64,000 nt of DNA from Phoenix dactylifera. Taxonomy: Eukaryota; Streptophyta; Magnoliopsida; Arecales; Arecaceae. Of this stretch, positions 36,625 to 49,132 are shown piece after piece (within the stretch, counting starts at the first letter, position 1; each line of letters begins with the position of its first letter). The stretch covers positions 4,019,775-4,083,774 of the forward strand of contig NC_052409.1 of the NCBI RefSeq assembly GCF_009389715.1. Direction: 5' to 3'. The translations under genes and the position numbers were made by a program. Below the pieces are notes generated by a model. That model saw only the letters and a list, made by a program, of their open reading frames with translations, was not told the DNA's origin and searched no databases.

Positions 36625-39595
36625 ATGTCTTACTGTTGTTTGTCGTCTCCCCCCTCTCCTCCCCTCCGCCGCCTCCGCTCCCCTCTCCCCCTTCCTCCTC
36701 CCAAAGCCCTAACGCCGACCGCTCGCAGAGCCTCTCTCTCCCTTCGCTGCTCCCTTTCCGACCCTTTCGTCCTCGAGATCGCCGAGAAGCTCGAGGACTC
36801 CCTCTCCTCCTCCCCCTCGATCCAATCTCTCCCCCTCCAACGCCTCCGCGACTCCTCCTCCCAGTCCCTCCTCTCCCGCTCCTGGCCCTCCTCCAAAGAC
36901 GAGCCCTTTCGCTTCACCGACACCTCCTTCCTCAAGAACTCCTCTATCCTTCCCGCCCCCATCCCTGCCCTCCCCTCCTTCTCCCTCGATTCCCCTTCTC
37001 CCAATCTCATCTCCCTCCTCGACGGCCACTTTGCCACCTCCCTCTCCCGCCTCTCCTCCCTCCCTGCCGGCGTCTTCGTCGGCAGCCTCTCCGCCCTCCC
37101 CCCGGGTCCCGTCTACGACCGCCTCCTCGCCGCCATCGCCTCCGCTGACGAATTCCAAGATCGGGACTTGTTCTGGGACCTGAACGGCGTCGGTGCCCCC
37201 GATATCGCCGTGATCTTCATCCCGGCCGGAGCGCGGGTCGTTGACGAGCCAATTCATATACGATTCTGTTACTCTGAGGGGGATGAAATTGGATCGCAGC
37301 GGTTGCGATTGTCGAACCCCAGGGTTTTGGTTGTGGTGGAGAAGGGGGCGGAGGTTGGGATCGTGGAGGAGCACTTGGGAGTCGGGGGGAGCGAGGAGAG
37401 GTGCTACTGGGCCAATTCCGTGATGGAGATTGTGATCGAGGAGGGCGCCAAGGTGACGCATTCTTATGTGCAGAGGCAGTCGATGAATGCCGCTCATATC
37501 AAGTGGACGTTTACTCAGCAGGTGACTAAGAGCGTGCCATTATTCCTAAATTTATTCTTCAGATGGTTTCATGTCTGAAAGACGGTGCTTTGTGATATTT
37601 AAGTCTAATGATATATGTTTATATTTCTTAATCTTTAGTTATAGATTTATCTTTCTTTGGATTGAAGTCGTGGAATCTCTGGAACAATATTGATATCAGA
37701 TGTGGGTAGCCTATTACAAGTTGCAAGCTTTAGTCATGAGTTTACTATTGCAAGTTGCAAAAGACTCAATATTAATTTAAGGTTACCGAGTTAACAGGCC
37801 TAAAACTGCAAATTCTAAGGTATAGCATTGTGAGATAGCTTTGTTGATTTGGAGACCTATCTTAGATTAATGGAAGCCTTCATGAGTCGATTGCTGCAGG
37901 AAATTGAGTTATGCGAACCATGTTTAAAGATTGTGCTGATTATCCAGAGGAGATGTGGGAGGTTGGTCATTTGTTAGATCTGGTTAACTTTCTGTATTGT
38001 GTTCTCTCTGTTTATTTCTTTCTTTTGGTTGGGTGTGGCCCATGCTTTCCTACACATGAGAGAAAAGAGATGTCGATTATCCAAAAGCTGTTTATCTAAA
38101 GAAGGATTTAGGGCTTTATATAAAGGCTTTTTGCTGAAATGAGTTATTTGCTCTGTCAGTTACACAAATATTCCTTTTAAGGGAAAATTATCTGATCTTG
38201 TCATTCTATTCTAATAGTATCCTTCTGTGCCGATGGACGATGACATCCTGATTTTCTTATTGGAAATATGTTAACTGTCATTTTGTGAAAAATTCAGTAG
38301 GCATTAAAATTTTCAACATGTAGGGCAGAGAAGTTTATGTTGATAGACTGAAATAAATGGTGAATTATTGATGTTTGGTCGATGGATTACTGTAAAATTA
38401 TAAACTCTGACTGTGAAGTGAACCTCATTCTTCCGACAACTTTGATTGGTGTTTGTAGGCTTAGAAAGTAATGACTAATAGGTTAGACTGTTAAAGTAGT
38501 AAACTTGACCATTGAAAGAACGAAAATAGCGATTAAGGTTGTTACATGCACCTACTGCTTATCAAAGAAACAAGGAGAGCTTTAAATTTCTGTAGGAGGA
38601 GACCATAATTGTCGAGGATTAACTGTGCATTGTTATTTGCAGGAAGCATCTAGTTCCTATGAGCTCATTGAGATAAGTACTGGTGCAAGGCTAAGCAGGC
38701 ATAATCTCCATATTCAGCAATTAGGCCCTGACACTGTGACAGAGCTGTCAGCATTTCATGTATCTCGAAGCAATCAGACACAAGATCTGCATAGCAGATT
38801 AGTCCTGGATCATCCTAGAGGATATTCCCGGCAACTTCACAAGTGCATTGTATCCCAATCTTCAGGGCAGGCTGTATTTGATGGAAACATTAAGGTCAAC
38901 AGGTACCTTACTACTTTCTGAATCTGTTCATGTCCCGATTGAAGCTTTCCTTGAAATTAGAAATTGGAGAGTTTCTCAAGAATTCCATTTCATGAGAAAT
39001 GCCGCTTAGGAAGGTCTGAAATGTGAATTCGAGCTTGTAAATGACAATAAATCTCATATACCCTTGAGAATTCTCTTTATTAATTATTTGAAAATTTGTC
39101 CTGTATGTTATTTGGCCGAGAAACCTATAGTTCCTTATTTGTTTTATTTTTTATTTGTTATCACCATGTCCAGATGTTTGTTAGGGGGTCATCATCAACT
39201 ATACGAAACATATCTTTTCTTTCCTACCCAAATATGTAAGTTTAATTCTTGGAAGCTTCATTTTCAGATCTTAACTTTGGCATTTTTACAGGTTCGCACA
39301 GCAAACTGATGCTGGGCAGCTGACAAGAACCCTCCTCTTGGCACCTCGAGCGACTGCCAATGTAAAACCTAATCTACAAATCATTGCTGATGATGTCAAA
39401 TGTTCCCATGGAGCTGCTATCAGTGACCTTGAAGAAGACCAACTCTTCTATTTCCGGGCAAGGGGTGTGGATCTACAAACGGCAAGAGATGCTCTGGTCT
39501 TCTCCTTTGGAGCCGAGGTGGTGGCTCGCATTCCATCTGCACCCATTCGGAAAAGTGTAACAAGTCAAGTTAAAGAGTTACTAACAAATCAATGA
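36625..39595 (+). CDS. SUFD: Plastid iron-sulfur cluster assembly protein SufD (ABCI7)
   Basis: Part of the SufBCD scaffold that builds Fe-S clusters in plastids, together with the SufC ATPase. Three exons: 36625-37521, 38643-38902 and 39292-39595; 1,461 nt, 486 aa, GT-AG introns. The first about 45 residues are rich in Ser, Pro and Arg with few acids (ARRASLSLRCSLSD), a likely chloroplast transit peptide. The SufBD core is recognised by PAGARVVDEPIHI, ANSVMEIVIEEGAKVTH, SSYELIEISTGARLSRHNL, GHLH-like and IIADDVKCSHGAAISDLEE, and ends with an FSFGAEVVARIP helix. Exon 1 is extremely C/T-rich with C-ending codons, while exons 2-3 are balanced, a contrast common in monocot genes. The stop codon TGA overlaps an AATAAA at 39595-39600. 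The start at 36625 is chosen because it begins the transit peptide and no upstream in-frame ATG extends it. Confidence 0.94.
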
Positions 39596-40251
39596 ATAAA
39601 ATATCGAACCAGCGATTCTGCTAATCCGCCTGCCTACCTGTAATCCAATTTTTTATTGTATAATGCGATGAAGCATCATGGATCAATTGTTTTGATTAAT
39701 AGAAAAAGATGTGCTTGGTCCAAATATGGGTCTGTTTGTATTACATCTGCCACATGATATCAAGATTTTTCTCTACTCCAAAACATTAGTTTCTTCTTTG
39801 GGACATAGGTTTTGGTAATGACAAGGTTGAACTCATACCTAACCTTTGTACATCCTTCATCGGATAGTAATCCTATTGCATGCCACTCTAATCTCTGCTT
39901 AGTTTCGGTTTGACATGGCAGGAGGCTATTGAAGCAATTCAGGCAGTTGATCCGTTCATAAGGGTTGATGGGATTTTTGTTGTTTTTTTATAGTAAATGT
40001 TATAATATGTCCTGCCACATTAACACTGTGTTCAGTTGGAAATTCTGTGCAGCTTTAGCACCTTCCTTATCGGATTATGTTGTCCTGGGGTCCCACTTGG
40101 TTTGGGTCAACTTTATTCTTATCTGGCCCATCCAATGTTGTATTTTGACTAGGGATACCACATAGCATGCTTGGTAAATATTTGCGCGCTGAGTATGAAT
40201 GATTCCTGATTTGTTTTTTCTACCATAAAAGTAAATGCCAGAAGCAATTGT
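39596..40251. other. SufD 3' flank, intergenic
   Basis: Contains the SufD 3' untranslated region. No other coding sequence or RNA gene recognised. Confidence 0.4.
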
Positions 40252-40365
40252 TGGTGATAATCAGGTGAGGATGGGATCTCTACAGCAATGGCCATTTGTG
40301 CGTTCGAGGATCATGGTTTGATCCCATTACGTCCGGGTACAAATTTATTTCAAAAAAAAAAAAAA
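40252..40365 (+). mobile_element. Short SINE-like insertion with T-arm-like stem
   Basis: About 100 bp ending in A14, bounded by CAATTGT on both sides (40245-40251 and 40366-40372). It contains ATGGTTTGATCCCAT, which folds like a tRNA T-arm and resembles a Pol III B box. It is not related to the four longer SINE copies. With a 7-bp flank match and a weak A box the call is tentative. Confidence 0.4.
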
Positions 40366-40372
40366 CAATTGT

Positions 40373-42591
40373 ATACCTTATTTTGTTCAAGAAAAGTTAA
40401 GATTCGATGCAGATTCATATTTTATAATTTTTTCCATGATGTTGAAGTTATAGAATTTTCAAAGGACTTTCTTTTTAGGGCTTATTTGTGGATGAGATCT
40501 TTGTGTAGCTACCTCACTTATGTATAAATACTTCACAATCTCATATTTCACATTCTCTTAATTAGAGTTTCTTCAAAAATATTTATTTATGCTGATATTT
40601 ATTTAATACTCTCTTGATCATAATGCAGTCCATCAGAGGGAAGCACTGCTAGTTCTCTCATCTTTATTTATTACATGCTACCTAGTCTTGCATGTGCATA
40701 TCTACTATCATATCATTTTGCTGATGTTAGCCTTGAATATGAACTTGATTTTTGATATATTGCTGACATTATTTTTGCTTTGTTCATTGTTTCTGGTTAT
40801 GACTGCAGTGGTTACATCTGAAAATGTGAGATGCCATTGCTCATTGTTGTGTCAGGACTGTATAATTCTTGCATGACTATGCTCAATGCAAGATTCCTAG
40901 CAATTGTATTTGATCTAGATAGGGCACTGATTGTTGCTAATTCTTCATGGTTATTCAAGAAAAAAAAGTTGATGCGCTCTGAAGCGAAGATTAATAACTG
41001 CGATGGACTAACAACCAGTAGCTGGTATGTTGGCTGAGCTCTAGTGCCATCAGTAATCAGGATGAGGAAGTGTGGAAGATTCAAGCTGAGACTATTCCAC
41101 CAGTTCCTGAAGGTCACAACCATATGCTCGCTCAGATAAGGATGCAAGAGAAAAGCATTATATTGATACGTGTTGATGTAACATTTTGTATGTATGTCTG
41201 TTTTCTTATAAAAACCTAGTGGGTTCTATTTATTTTTCTGGATAGATAATATATAAGAAATTGAGTGGTGTTTGGCAGGAACATGGGACCTGGAATAGAA
41301 TGTCATGATGGCTAAACACCATTTACAAAATGGACATAAACAATGTTTGGACAAACCATCTTATCCCTATTTTTAGGCATAGGTTATTCCATGTTCATCT
41401 TAATATAGACTTATATACATTCTCTTTACCCATTTCATCGTTTTAAATTGTACCTCTAAAATTAATTTTATATTATCTATTATATTGTATAAATAGTATG
41501 ATACGGAGTCAATATAGTATTGATATTAACAAAACTATAATATAACATCCAATCTATCATAATATATTATAATATTACGCCATAGTATAATATTTACTAA
41601 ACTAATAATATTAGTATCACTACAAAATTGTCATATTCCTATTCTAATATTATATTATATGAATACTATATTACATTGATATAATTTTACTATAATAATA
41701 TTATCATGCTTAATTTTTAACATTCTCATGCTTAATTTTGGCAGATCACTTTCGGATATTAGAGATCAAAAATAGTTACAATAATCATGACATTTGGCAG
41801 TAAAAAATAAATGGAGTTACAATAAGACTATCTCATCCCACCTTCCAAAATCAACTGTTTACCTATAATTTGCTGTGTTTTTTTTTTCTTTCTACTAATT
41901 GCAATTTTATTTTCTAGATGTACACCATTTGATAGATTGTACTGTTGTTGATAGTGGTGTAATACGTAAAACGCTTTTCCATAACCAGTTTCATCTTTGC
42001 AGCCTGAACTAGTTTGAGTTTAAAAGGACCAAACATCGTGTCTTCTATTTAATTTAGGCTTGTTTTAGTCAGATGATGAAGTTTGCGTCTCGATTTTTCC
42101 TCTAAATATACGAAAGAATTTAGAGAGCTAATTAGCAGTATTGTTCTCCTTCAATCCAATTTTAAGAGAGAATATATTAATGCTCCCATGCCATTAATAG
42201 CTAACAGATCCTTCCTATAAAAATTTATCTGAAAAAATCTTCTGATTTCCAAACAGTTCTTAGGAAAAGATTCGGACAAAAATCCCATCCCCAAGAATAG
42301 ATTAGGTTGCCATATTTAGGTAAATGATGATAAAATAATAATAAATTTAAGATTGCACGAGTGTGTACTTGTGTCTCTGCTTAACTAATCAAAATGAAAT
42401 CAATCATTACACCATGACTCTTTTATAAAGCAAATAAACAACTTGAAAGTTGGCCTTCTTTCAAATTAAATGTCCTTATAATTTACATCTTTAATAAACT
42501 ATCAACTATATTATCTACTATTTTTTCAGTGGGGTATTATCAAAATATATCGTCTTCTCACTAAAATAAATAGTTAAAAATTATTAATTGT
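40373..42591. other. AT-rich intergenic region
   Basis: No gene recognised. From about 41440 to 41710 the sequence is made of irregular ATA/TAT-type repeats. A self-complementary GTGTTTGGC...GCTAAACACC pair at about 41267-41325 may be the end of an unidentified MITE, but no matching far end was found. Confidence 0.35.
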
Positions 42592-42913
42592 GCCACCACG
42601 GTGGTAGCCTGGTGGTAAGAGGGCGATAATTCCGCTCGAGTTGTCCGGGTTCGAAACGAACAGGCGTCGATTAAATTTGGAGACCGAATGCTCCACGTCT
42701 GGACGGTTCGTTGGCGATTATGCTTTCCTTCCACCTATAGCTGGGTGGTGCCAGGTATGACGTACTCACCTTCGAATGAGGAGGATGTGAGTAAAATGAT
42801 GTCCATCCGCATCGACGGGGCGGGGGCTTAGTGAGAGCTGCTACGTGGGGGTGGGTTGGTCCCTTTCTTCTCTCCCCCTCCCCCCCCCCAAAATTTTTTA
42901 GCAAAAAAAAAAA
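42592..42913 (+). mobile_element. tRNA-derived SINE, copy 3 (upstream of clathrin light chain)
   Basis: The target duplication is AAAAATTATTAATTGT (42576-42591 and 42914-42929). The leading A residues overlap the tail, so at least 11 bp are certain. Contains A-box-like TGGTAGCCTGGTGG (42602-42615) and B box GGTTCGAAAC (42648-42657), the shared GTCGATTAAATTTGG block, a C-rich stretch (42881-42889), then TTTTTTAGC and A16. Its 3' end lies 190 bp before the clathrin light chain ATG. Confidence 0.9.
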
Positions 42914-42929
42914 AAAAATTATTAATTGT

Positions 42930-43102
42930 CTTAAGAGATATAATTATTTTCCTCACGGGCCGGCTGCTAATTGGCAAGTCCCTATTAATAGCCCCAAGGG
43001 CAATTTGGTCACTAAAACCGCACTATACAAAAATATCACCAGACCGAGTCCCTTCCATTCATTTCTTCCACCGACCTCAGAGCGAGCGAGAAAGGGAGAG
43101 AG
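42930..43102 (+). promoter_or_regulatory. Clathrin light chain proximal promoter and leader
   Basis: Only 173 bp separate the SINE target duplication from the ATG. CACTATACAAAAATA at 43020-43034 is a TATA-like candidate. The leader ends in a GAGCGAGCGAGAAAGGGAG purine tract before the start. Confidence 0.35.
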
Positions 43103-46100
43103 ATGGCTTCCTCTTTCGACGCCTTCAGCAACGACGGCGAGGAGGTGATGACGGGATCCACCCGCCCCTTCGACGACGACGGCTACCTCGGCTACGACCC
43201 CCGCCTCCCCTCGCAGCGCTTCGACGCCTACTCCTCCTTCGCCGCCGACGAGGACTCCAAGGATCCCGCCGATGACTCCCCCGCCGCCGCCTTCCATGGC
43301 GGCGAGGCCTTAAGCGGCGGAGACGACGATGTCCCAGTCCGCCATGCCTCCGGCGACGCAAGCTTCCCGCCCTCCCCCGAGGGCTTCGGCTACCGCCCCC
43401 CCGATCCGCAACCGGACTTCGCCTCCTCGCCCTCCCCCTTCTCGATGCCGGAATCCAACGGGAAGTCCTACGAGGTGGCGGATCACGGCGGGGTCTTTGC
43501 TACCGACGGCCTGATCCTACCGCCGCCAAACGAGATGCAGCCGGATGAGGGGTTTATCCTGCGGGAGTGGCGGCGGTGAGACCTCTTTTTTTCGTGGTTC
43601 TGCTTTTCTGATGCTCGCTTTCTTTGATGCTTTTCTTGAATCGAGTTGATTTGTTTGAATATATAGTTCGTGGTGATATCTGTGTTGGTGATCAGGTCCG
43701 AGATTTGAATTGATATTGCTTAGATCTATGGTTTTCTACTCATTCTTTACGATAAGAAACCCAAGAAGCTGGCGAATTGACTGTTGATGTTTTCGTGATC
43801 TGAGGTTTTGCAGTGGATACTATTTCAAGATTTTGACTTCTGCTTTTCTTAAACTAGGGTTTATCAATATTTACATAAATTGACTTTTGTGTTGCTTAAT
43901 TCATATAGCATACATAGCATAGAGGATGGCATGAGCTTGCATAGTTTCATGATTTACCAACAAACTTAGCTTCTCGTTTGCACGCTTTGACTAGATGCCC
44001 TTCTAAGTTATTGTAAGAGCACTTACAGCTGCATGCGTTAGAGCTGAGCAATCCACATTTAGGAAGAGAAGCGTGACCTATTTGGTTGGTTTTCTGCAAG
44101 AGCGTTGTCCAGGTATTCATCGGTTATAGTAATTTTCAGTCACAGTATTTGTGAGCAAACTATGCAATAGGCCTCTCTTGTTTCCTGGTAGCATGATTAA
44201 AGATTTCGTTTGGGGGTGGATCTTTGTGATTGACTGAATTGAATGGTGGTTGAGCCGATATGTAAATTTATGTGATGCCTTTGTTCTTGAAACCTTAGTA
44301 TAAAGGCCAACTTTATATTTTAGCATTTCACGATTAGAGCAAGGTGGATTTTGAAAAAAAAATAAAAATAGGGCCCTTTGTTACTAGGATTAGAGCTAGT
44401 CATATTTTCAGATCGAATGTTGAACAAGTTGTAGTTGACTAGGGTTGGCATTGGTAATTCTGATACTTAGAGATCCAACCATGAATCATTTTCTTCTCTT
44501 CGAGAGCAAACTATCGATGATGAATTGTGTTGGAAAAGTATAAGTTAGTTCTGTGATAGAGGACCTTCCAATATGAGTCATTGTTTTATTGTTTAGCCAG
44601 ACTTGGTGCCACGTAGATGGGATAATGCTTGTAGGCTGTGGAAGCATGATCAGATCCCTTTACCTTGCAGATAAACAAGCAAGCCCCTCTTTCATATGTA
44701 TCTTCTTGAAGTTTTGATATTTAAGTCTCTAATGATGTTCACTTGGCCGTCTGCAATTTTGGAAGAAAATTTACCTTGAGACTTGGAAATGAAAGTGCTT
44801 GAAGTACTGTGTGTTTTGAGGTGGTGAGATTTGAAGTTGAGATGGTTCTAGAGAGTCAAACTAATATTGGAATCATGGGAGAAAATATGCTTTTTTAGGC
44901 AGGATGGAAAAGTTTTGCTATTTTTATTGTGGCAAGCATCCATATATATTCTTTAAAAATCTAGTGGTCTTTATGAATTAGATTAAGGATCACCATGTAA
45001 CCTCTATATGCAAGTGAATTTGACAGAAATCAGTTACCATTCATCTTTATTGTGTCAAAATGGAGAGTCGTGGAAAATTGAGTGGTTATTCTACTTCTTT
45101 TTTTGAAGTTTTATTGACGCTTTTAAGGTTATAAAATTGACTCTTATATGAACTTGCTGCAACCCACAAAATAATCTCCATACTAAGCACTCTAGTATTG
45201 CAACAATGTAATGGGTCTATAAAAGGGAAACGGATGATGCCTTTGACAGATAATAGATGCAAATATGCCTTGTCTTTTTTTTAGAAAGGAAGTTGCTCCA
45301 TTTAAGCTACTTGAGAAAGACAACCTTGTAGGATTAAAGGGCTTGGAAAGTTAATATGACTTACTCAAAAGGAATCATTTTGCGTCTCTCCAGGCCACTT
45401 GCATTTTTGAATGAGCACATTATATATGTATGTCTATATGCATATATAGTCTATTATGATGGTTCATAATTCCTATATTATAGGGAAGCTATTTTGTGAA
45501 ACTTCGTGTGTGTTTTGAGGAACATCTTCCTTTATCTAAAAGAATTTCAGCTATTGGATATATTCGACTCTAAATTGATTGAGAATGAGAAGATATTGGA
45601 TTCTCAATGCTGGCAAACTGACCTCAAAGCCCTTCATGAGCTCGTAGGTCCCTACTTTGGAGAAGCTCTAATTTTTTCTATAGTTATTCGTGACTTAGAA
45701 CCATAGTAATGGAAACTTTGCTAATTAAACAATGATACGGTAAATTCTTATAGAGCATCTGACCACAAACTGCCTCGGTTGGGAGAATAGGGAACAGTTG
45801 AAATGTGCCTCCTGATTGCAAGGTCAGCATTGTCTTGACAAAGTGGATGATATTGAATATATGCTTAAGTCCATTTACTTGAACAGCTAAAATGTATCTT
45901 GCCTGGAGAAGGATTTTTTATGTTTTTGTACATTGCGTTATGTGGTATTGCACACTTCTTCTTAGTTGATGATTTGTCTATTTCATATTCCTTTCTAGTG
46001 CATACACCTGAAAGGCAGGTAAGTTGGTAGATGGAAAGGGAAGTAGGTTAGTGGTGGATGTTTGTGAAAGTTATGGTGGTTCTTCTGAGGATGTGCATGC

Positions 46101-47234
46101 AGTTTATGGTGGTTCTTTTGACAGGATTTCATGTACAGTGAACAAAGCCCAGATCCCATCTGCCTGTTTTGAGACATAGTATAAAACCAAGTTTCTTGAC
46201 GACTTGTGATCATCCTAATGTAGTTGTAACTGTTTGTAGTTGATATTAGCTACAAGGGGTTTATATTTAACGACTTATAAGAGTTGTGATTGAATGTTTT
46301 TCTAGCCTGCTATTGTTTACTGAGCTTGCATCATGTGTGGAGTAATTTGCGGGATTAAAAAGGTTTAACCTCCCAGTCCATATATAATCCCATTAATTTC
46401 CTCTCTGATGATTCATTGTATTTTGTTTGAGTACCGGTTGTTCTGCTTTTATAGTGACTGTGTCAGCTTTTCTCATAATTCTTTTCCTACTGCATTCCAT
46501 TTTAATATTGTTGGAGGTAAAGGTTAAACATGGTTGTTTTAATTTGAACCACCATAAGCAGCCAAAATGCTATTCTTCTTGAGGAGAAAGAAAGGAAGGA
46601 AAAGGAGTTACGGAACCAAATTATTGCTGAAGCTGATGAATACAAGCAAGCTTTCTATGAGAAAAGGAAGTTAAACTGTGAGACAAACAAGATCCACAAT
46701 AGAGAGAGGGAGAAGGTATGAAGTAATAATTCTGTTTGAATACAAGCTTTTTTCTTTGCCATTGGAATGCTTGTTCAAAGTTGCAATCATTGTTGCTTAC
46801 TGCCTGTTGCCCAGCTATTCCTGGCCAACCAAGAGAAATTCCACGCCAATGCTGACAAGCATTACTGGAAAGCAATCTCGGAGCTGATACCACACGAGTT
46901 ACCCAGCATTGAGAAGAAGGGAAAGAAAGAGCGAGAGAAGAAGCCGTCTATCGTTGTTGTGCAGGGGCCAAAGCCGGGCAAGCGCACCGATCTCTCGAGG
47001 ATGCGCCAAATATTGGTGAAACTCAAGCATAATCCCCCACCACACATGAAACCCTCTCCCCCACCAGCCCCAGCCAAAGATGGAGTTGCTGCTGGTGCGG
47101 CTGTTGCAAGCAAGCAGGGAACACCCGCTAAAGAGGCCAAAGCTAATGGCAGCAAGCCAACCAAGGAACAGCCTTCTGCAGCAACAACGGAAGGCCAGTC
47201 AGGCACAGTGGAAGAGCCTGCTCCCACTGCATGA
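43103..47234 (+). CDS. CLC: Clathrin light chain
   Basis: Regulatory subunit of clathrin triskelia, binding the heavy-chain hub on coated vesicles at the plasma membrane and trans-Golgi. Three exons: 43103-43575, 46562-46715 and 46815-47234; 1,047 nt, 348 aa, close to the length of Arabidopsis light chains. The N-terminal about 150 residues are acidic and disordered with Pro/Ser ([20 protein letters not shown]). Exon 2 encodes a charged coiled coil ([20 protein letters not shown], then [18 protein letters not shown]) that is the heavy-chain binding segment and runs into exon 3 ([17 protein letters not shown]). The tail is basic then Ala/Pro-rich ([20 protein letters not shown]). Intron 1 is nearly 3 kb and carries one copy of a 112-bp repeat also found at 49133. 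Exon 1 is GC-rich. Confidence 0.93.
45911..46022 (+). repeat. 112-bp direct repeat, copy A (in clathrin light chain intron 1)
   Basis: Over 90 percent identical by eye to 49133-49243. Starts GGATTTTTTATGTTTTTG and ends ACACCTGAAAGGCAGGTAA. Confidence 0.85.
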
Positions 47235-48470
47235 ATACGAGGCTGAAAGCCCTGTTTGGTTGGACATGCTATAAAACGGTCTGCTTATGTTTCTATATAT
47301 ATATAAAAAATGTTGTAGGAAGCCTTAGTCTCTCCATTTGGCAGCAGAGATGAAGTTCCTTTCATATTTGCTTCCTACTTATAATCATTTTATTGTTTTA
47401 TATTATGTAGAGATCTGTTGTTAGCTCAGGCTATATTCTCTTGGCTTTGTTTATCAGGAGTTGGGCGTGTGATGTGCTGGTGCTTTATTATCAGATAACT
47501 CTGTTGGATTACATGAATTTGATAACCGACTTCCTAAATCATTTTGTTTTGGCTGTCACAAGTTCAGTTGGCTGCAGAAATTAGAATTATTGAGCATAAA
47601 CAGTTTCACTGCAGTGTTGTTTTGGTCAAGGTAGGTGCATTCAGAATGATGTTTAGTACAAGATGATGTAGGTTTGAAAGAAGTAAAGCATATACTTTGC
47701 CATTCTACATTGCAAAAGCTCTCATCAGGAAGCCCACATTTTATTTTATGTTATAATACATATAGCCGCAGTACATTTTTCTCACAGGGATATTTACAAA
47801 CAACACAGTTTTGGCATACTGTCGGGGTAGAATCATATGTTGGAAGCAGTGGTTTCCTAGTTCTCATGGATTTGATGCGTCTCTTTTTTCTTTTTCTTTA
47901 GTTTATTGTTATTATTATTTTTTGTGCGCGCGCTCTGATGTATTAAACTTAAGCCATCATCAGTAAAGCACAATTTGGAAAGAAGATTTTTTTTTTTTTT
48001 TTGAGGAAGAATGAGGGTTATTGGCTGATAGCCCACCCAATTTTTTAGTAGTATCATTGGATTTTGAATTTGCAATCGCCAAACACATCAGTGAGATCCT
48101 CAAAAGGCTAAGAAACATATGACTAATAGCACGGATTTATTTAGGACAAAGCAAAGTCAGCCCGCCAAACCAAGTTCCATTTACAAGATTCCATTCCATA
48201 AAGATCTGTCAAAAAATTCTTTTTAGAAAAAGAACCCAAGGCACAAATATGTGAGCACCCAAGGCAAAAGAGCAGTAAAGATCGAGGCACTGTCCTTGGC
48301 AAGGAAGCTTCAGCAGGTAGCTAATAGGGAAGCACTTTGACGAAGCTGAGATTAATCTGAAAGTCGTAGGCTTGCAGTCCTTGTTGTAATGGCTGCCACT
48401 TCAATGTCGCAAGTCGAGATGTCTTCTTTTTCTTTTTCTCTTTTTTATTCCTACATTGATTTCTATCGTG
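47235..48470. other. Intergenic, clathrin light chain 3' flank
   Basis: Contains the clathrin light chain 3' untranslated region. A 16-T run at about 47987-48002 may be the tail of a minus-strand retroposon, but no body could be defined. No gene recognised. Confidence 0.4.
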
Positions 48471-49040
48471 TTACCTGGGCAACGGGTATTCAGTGGCCCA
48501 TATTGAGTTTATTTGCTGCAACATTGATCGCTGACTTGATTCATTGACGGCTATAATCATAAGATATGCCAATATGATTACCATTGAATCAAGTCTGCTA
48601 TCAAATATCATAGCTTGTGCATCTTCCACCACAGAAAAATTGCCATCCATGGCATATAGTATCTTTTGAATTGCACCTACAATCTGCAAAATTATAGTGA
48701 AAAGATACAAGTTAACATACAGAATAGGTCAAGCTGGTGGAAAATTCCTATATGCTCACATAGCAATAAAAGTATGCACATATGCACGGAACCATGTAAG
48801 CATTTTTTTTTTCTCTCATTAGGTAAGAATGTAAGCATCCAATTGAGGACCTTTTGTCTCATTATACTTAGTGATTAATGAAAAAGAAATTGCATAGTGT
48901 AGAACTTGGAGAGAATATTTCTCCATACCCGCGGACGCTCCATTCCAGGTGCCTGGCACAAGCTCAATCTCTTTTAATTTAGCAAATTAGAATCCCCTTT
49001 CCTTCTCGAGGCTATCAACCAAAATCTTCAACTCAGTCAT
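48471..49040 (-). pseudogene. EB1: EB1-like microtubule plus-end protein, decayed C-terminal fragment
   Basis: Two exon-like blocks on the minus strand. The first (48929-49040) follows an acceptor TGCAG and begins MTELKILVDSLEKERG, matching the start of the EB1 C-terminal dimer domain. It then has a stop where the family has DFYF, and a one-base insertion before a block readable as CQAPGMERP. The second (48474-48683), after an ATTTTGCAG acceptor, is open: GAIQKILYAMDGNFSVVEDA. Introns are kept, so this is a duplicated piece and not a processed copy. No calponin-homology domain is visible on the right. It is likely a non-functional relic of a MAPRE/EB1 family gene. Confidence 0.65.
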
Positions 49041-49132
49041 CTGCATTCATAACAGTTACATTATTTTGGAAAAAGAAGTTCTTAATATTGCTTTCAGGTT
49101 TCCTGCTCGTCGTAAGCTTGTCTTCCTCTGGT

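Noticed and set aside
36609-37497. Long open frames in other frames and on the opposite strand of SufD exon 1
   Set aside because: The exon is extremely C/T-rich, which removes stops in all frames. Only the 36625 frame matches a known family and splices correctly.
41440-41720. AT-rich block considered as a replication or matrix-attachment site
   Set aside because: Only composition supports it; no defined motif, so no call is made.
42602-42660. Possible tRNA gene from A-box and B-box matches
   Set aside because: No acceptor stem or anticodon arm can be closed; the A tail and target duplication identify it as a SINE.
43125-43361. Arg-rich frame opposite clathrin light chain exon 1
   Set aside because: A shadow of a GC-rich acidic coding exon on the other strand.
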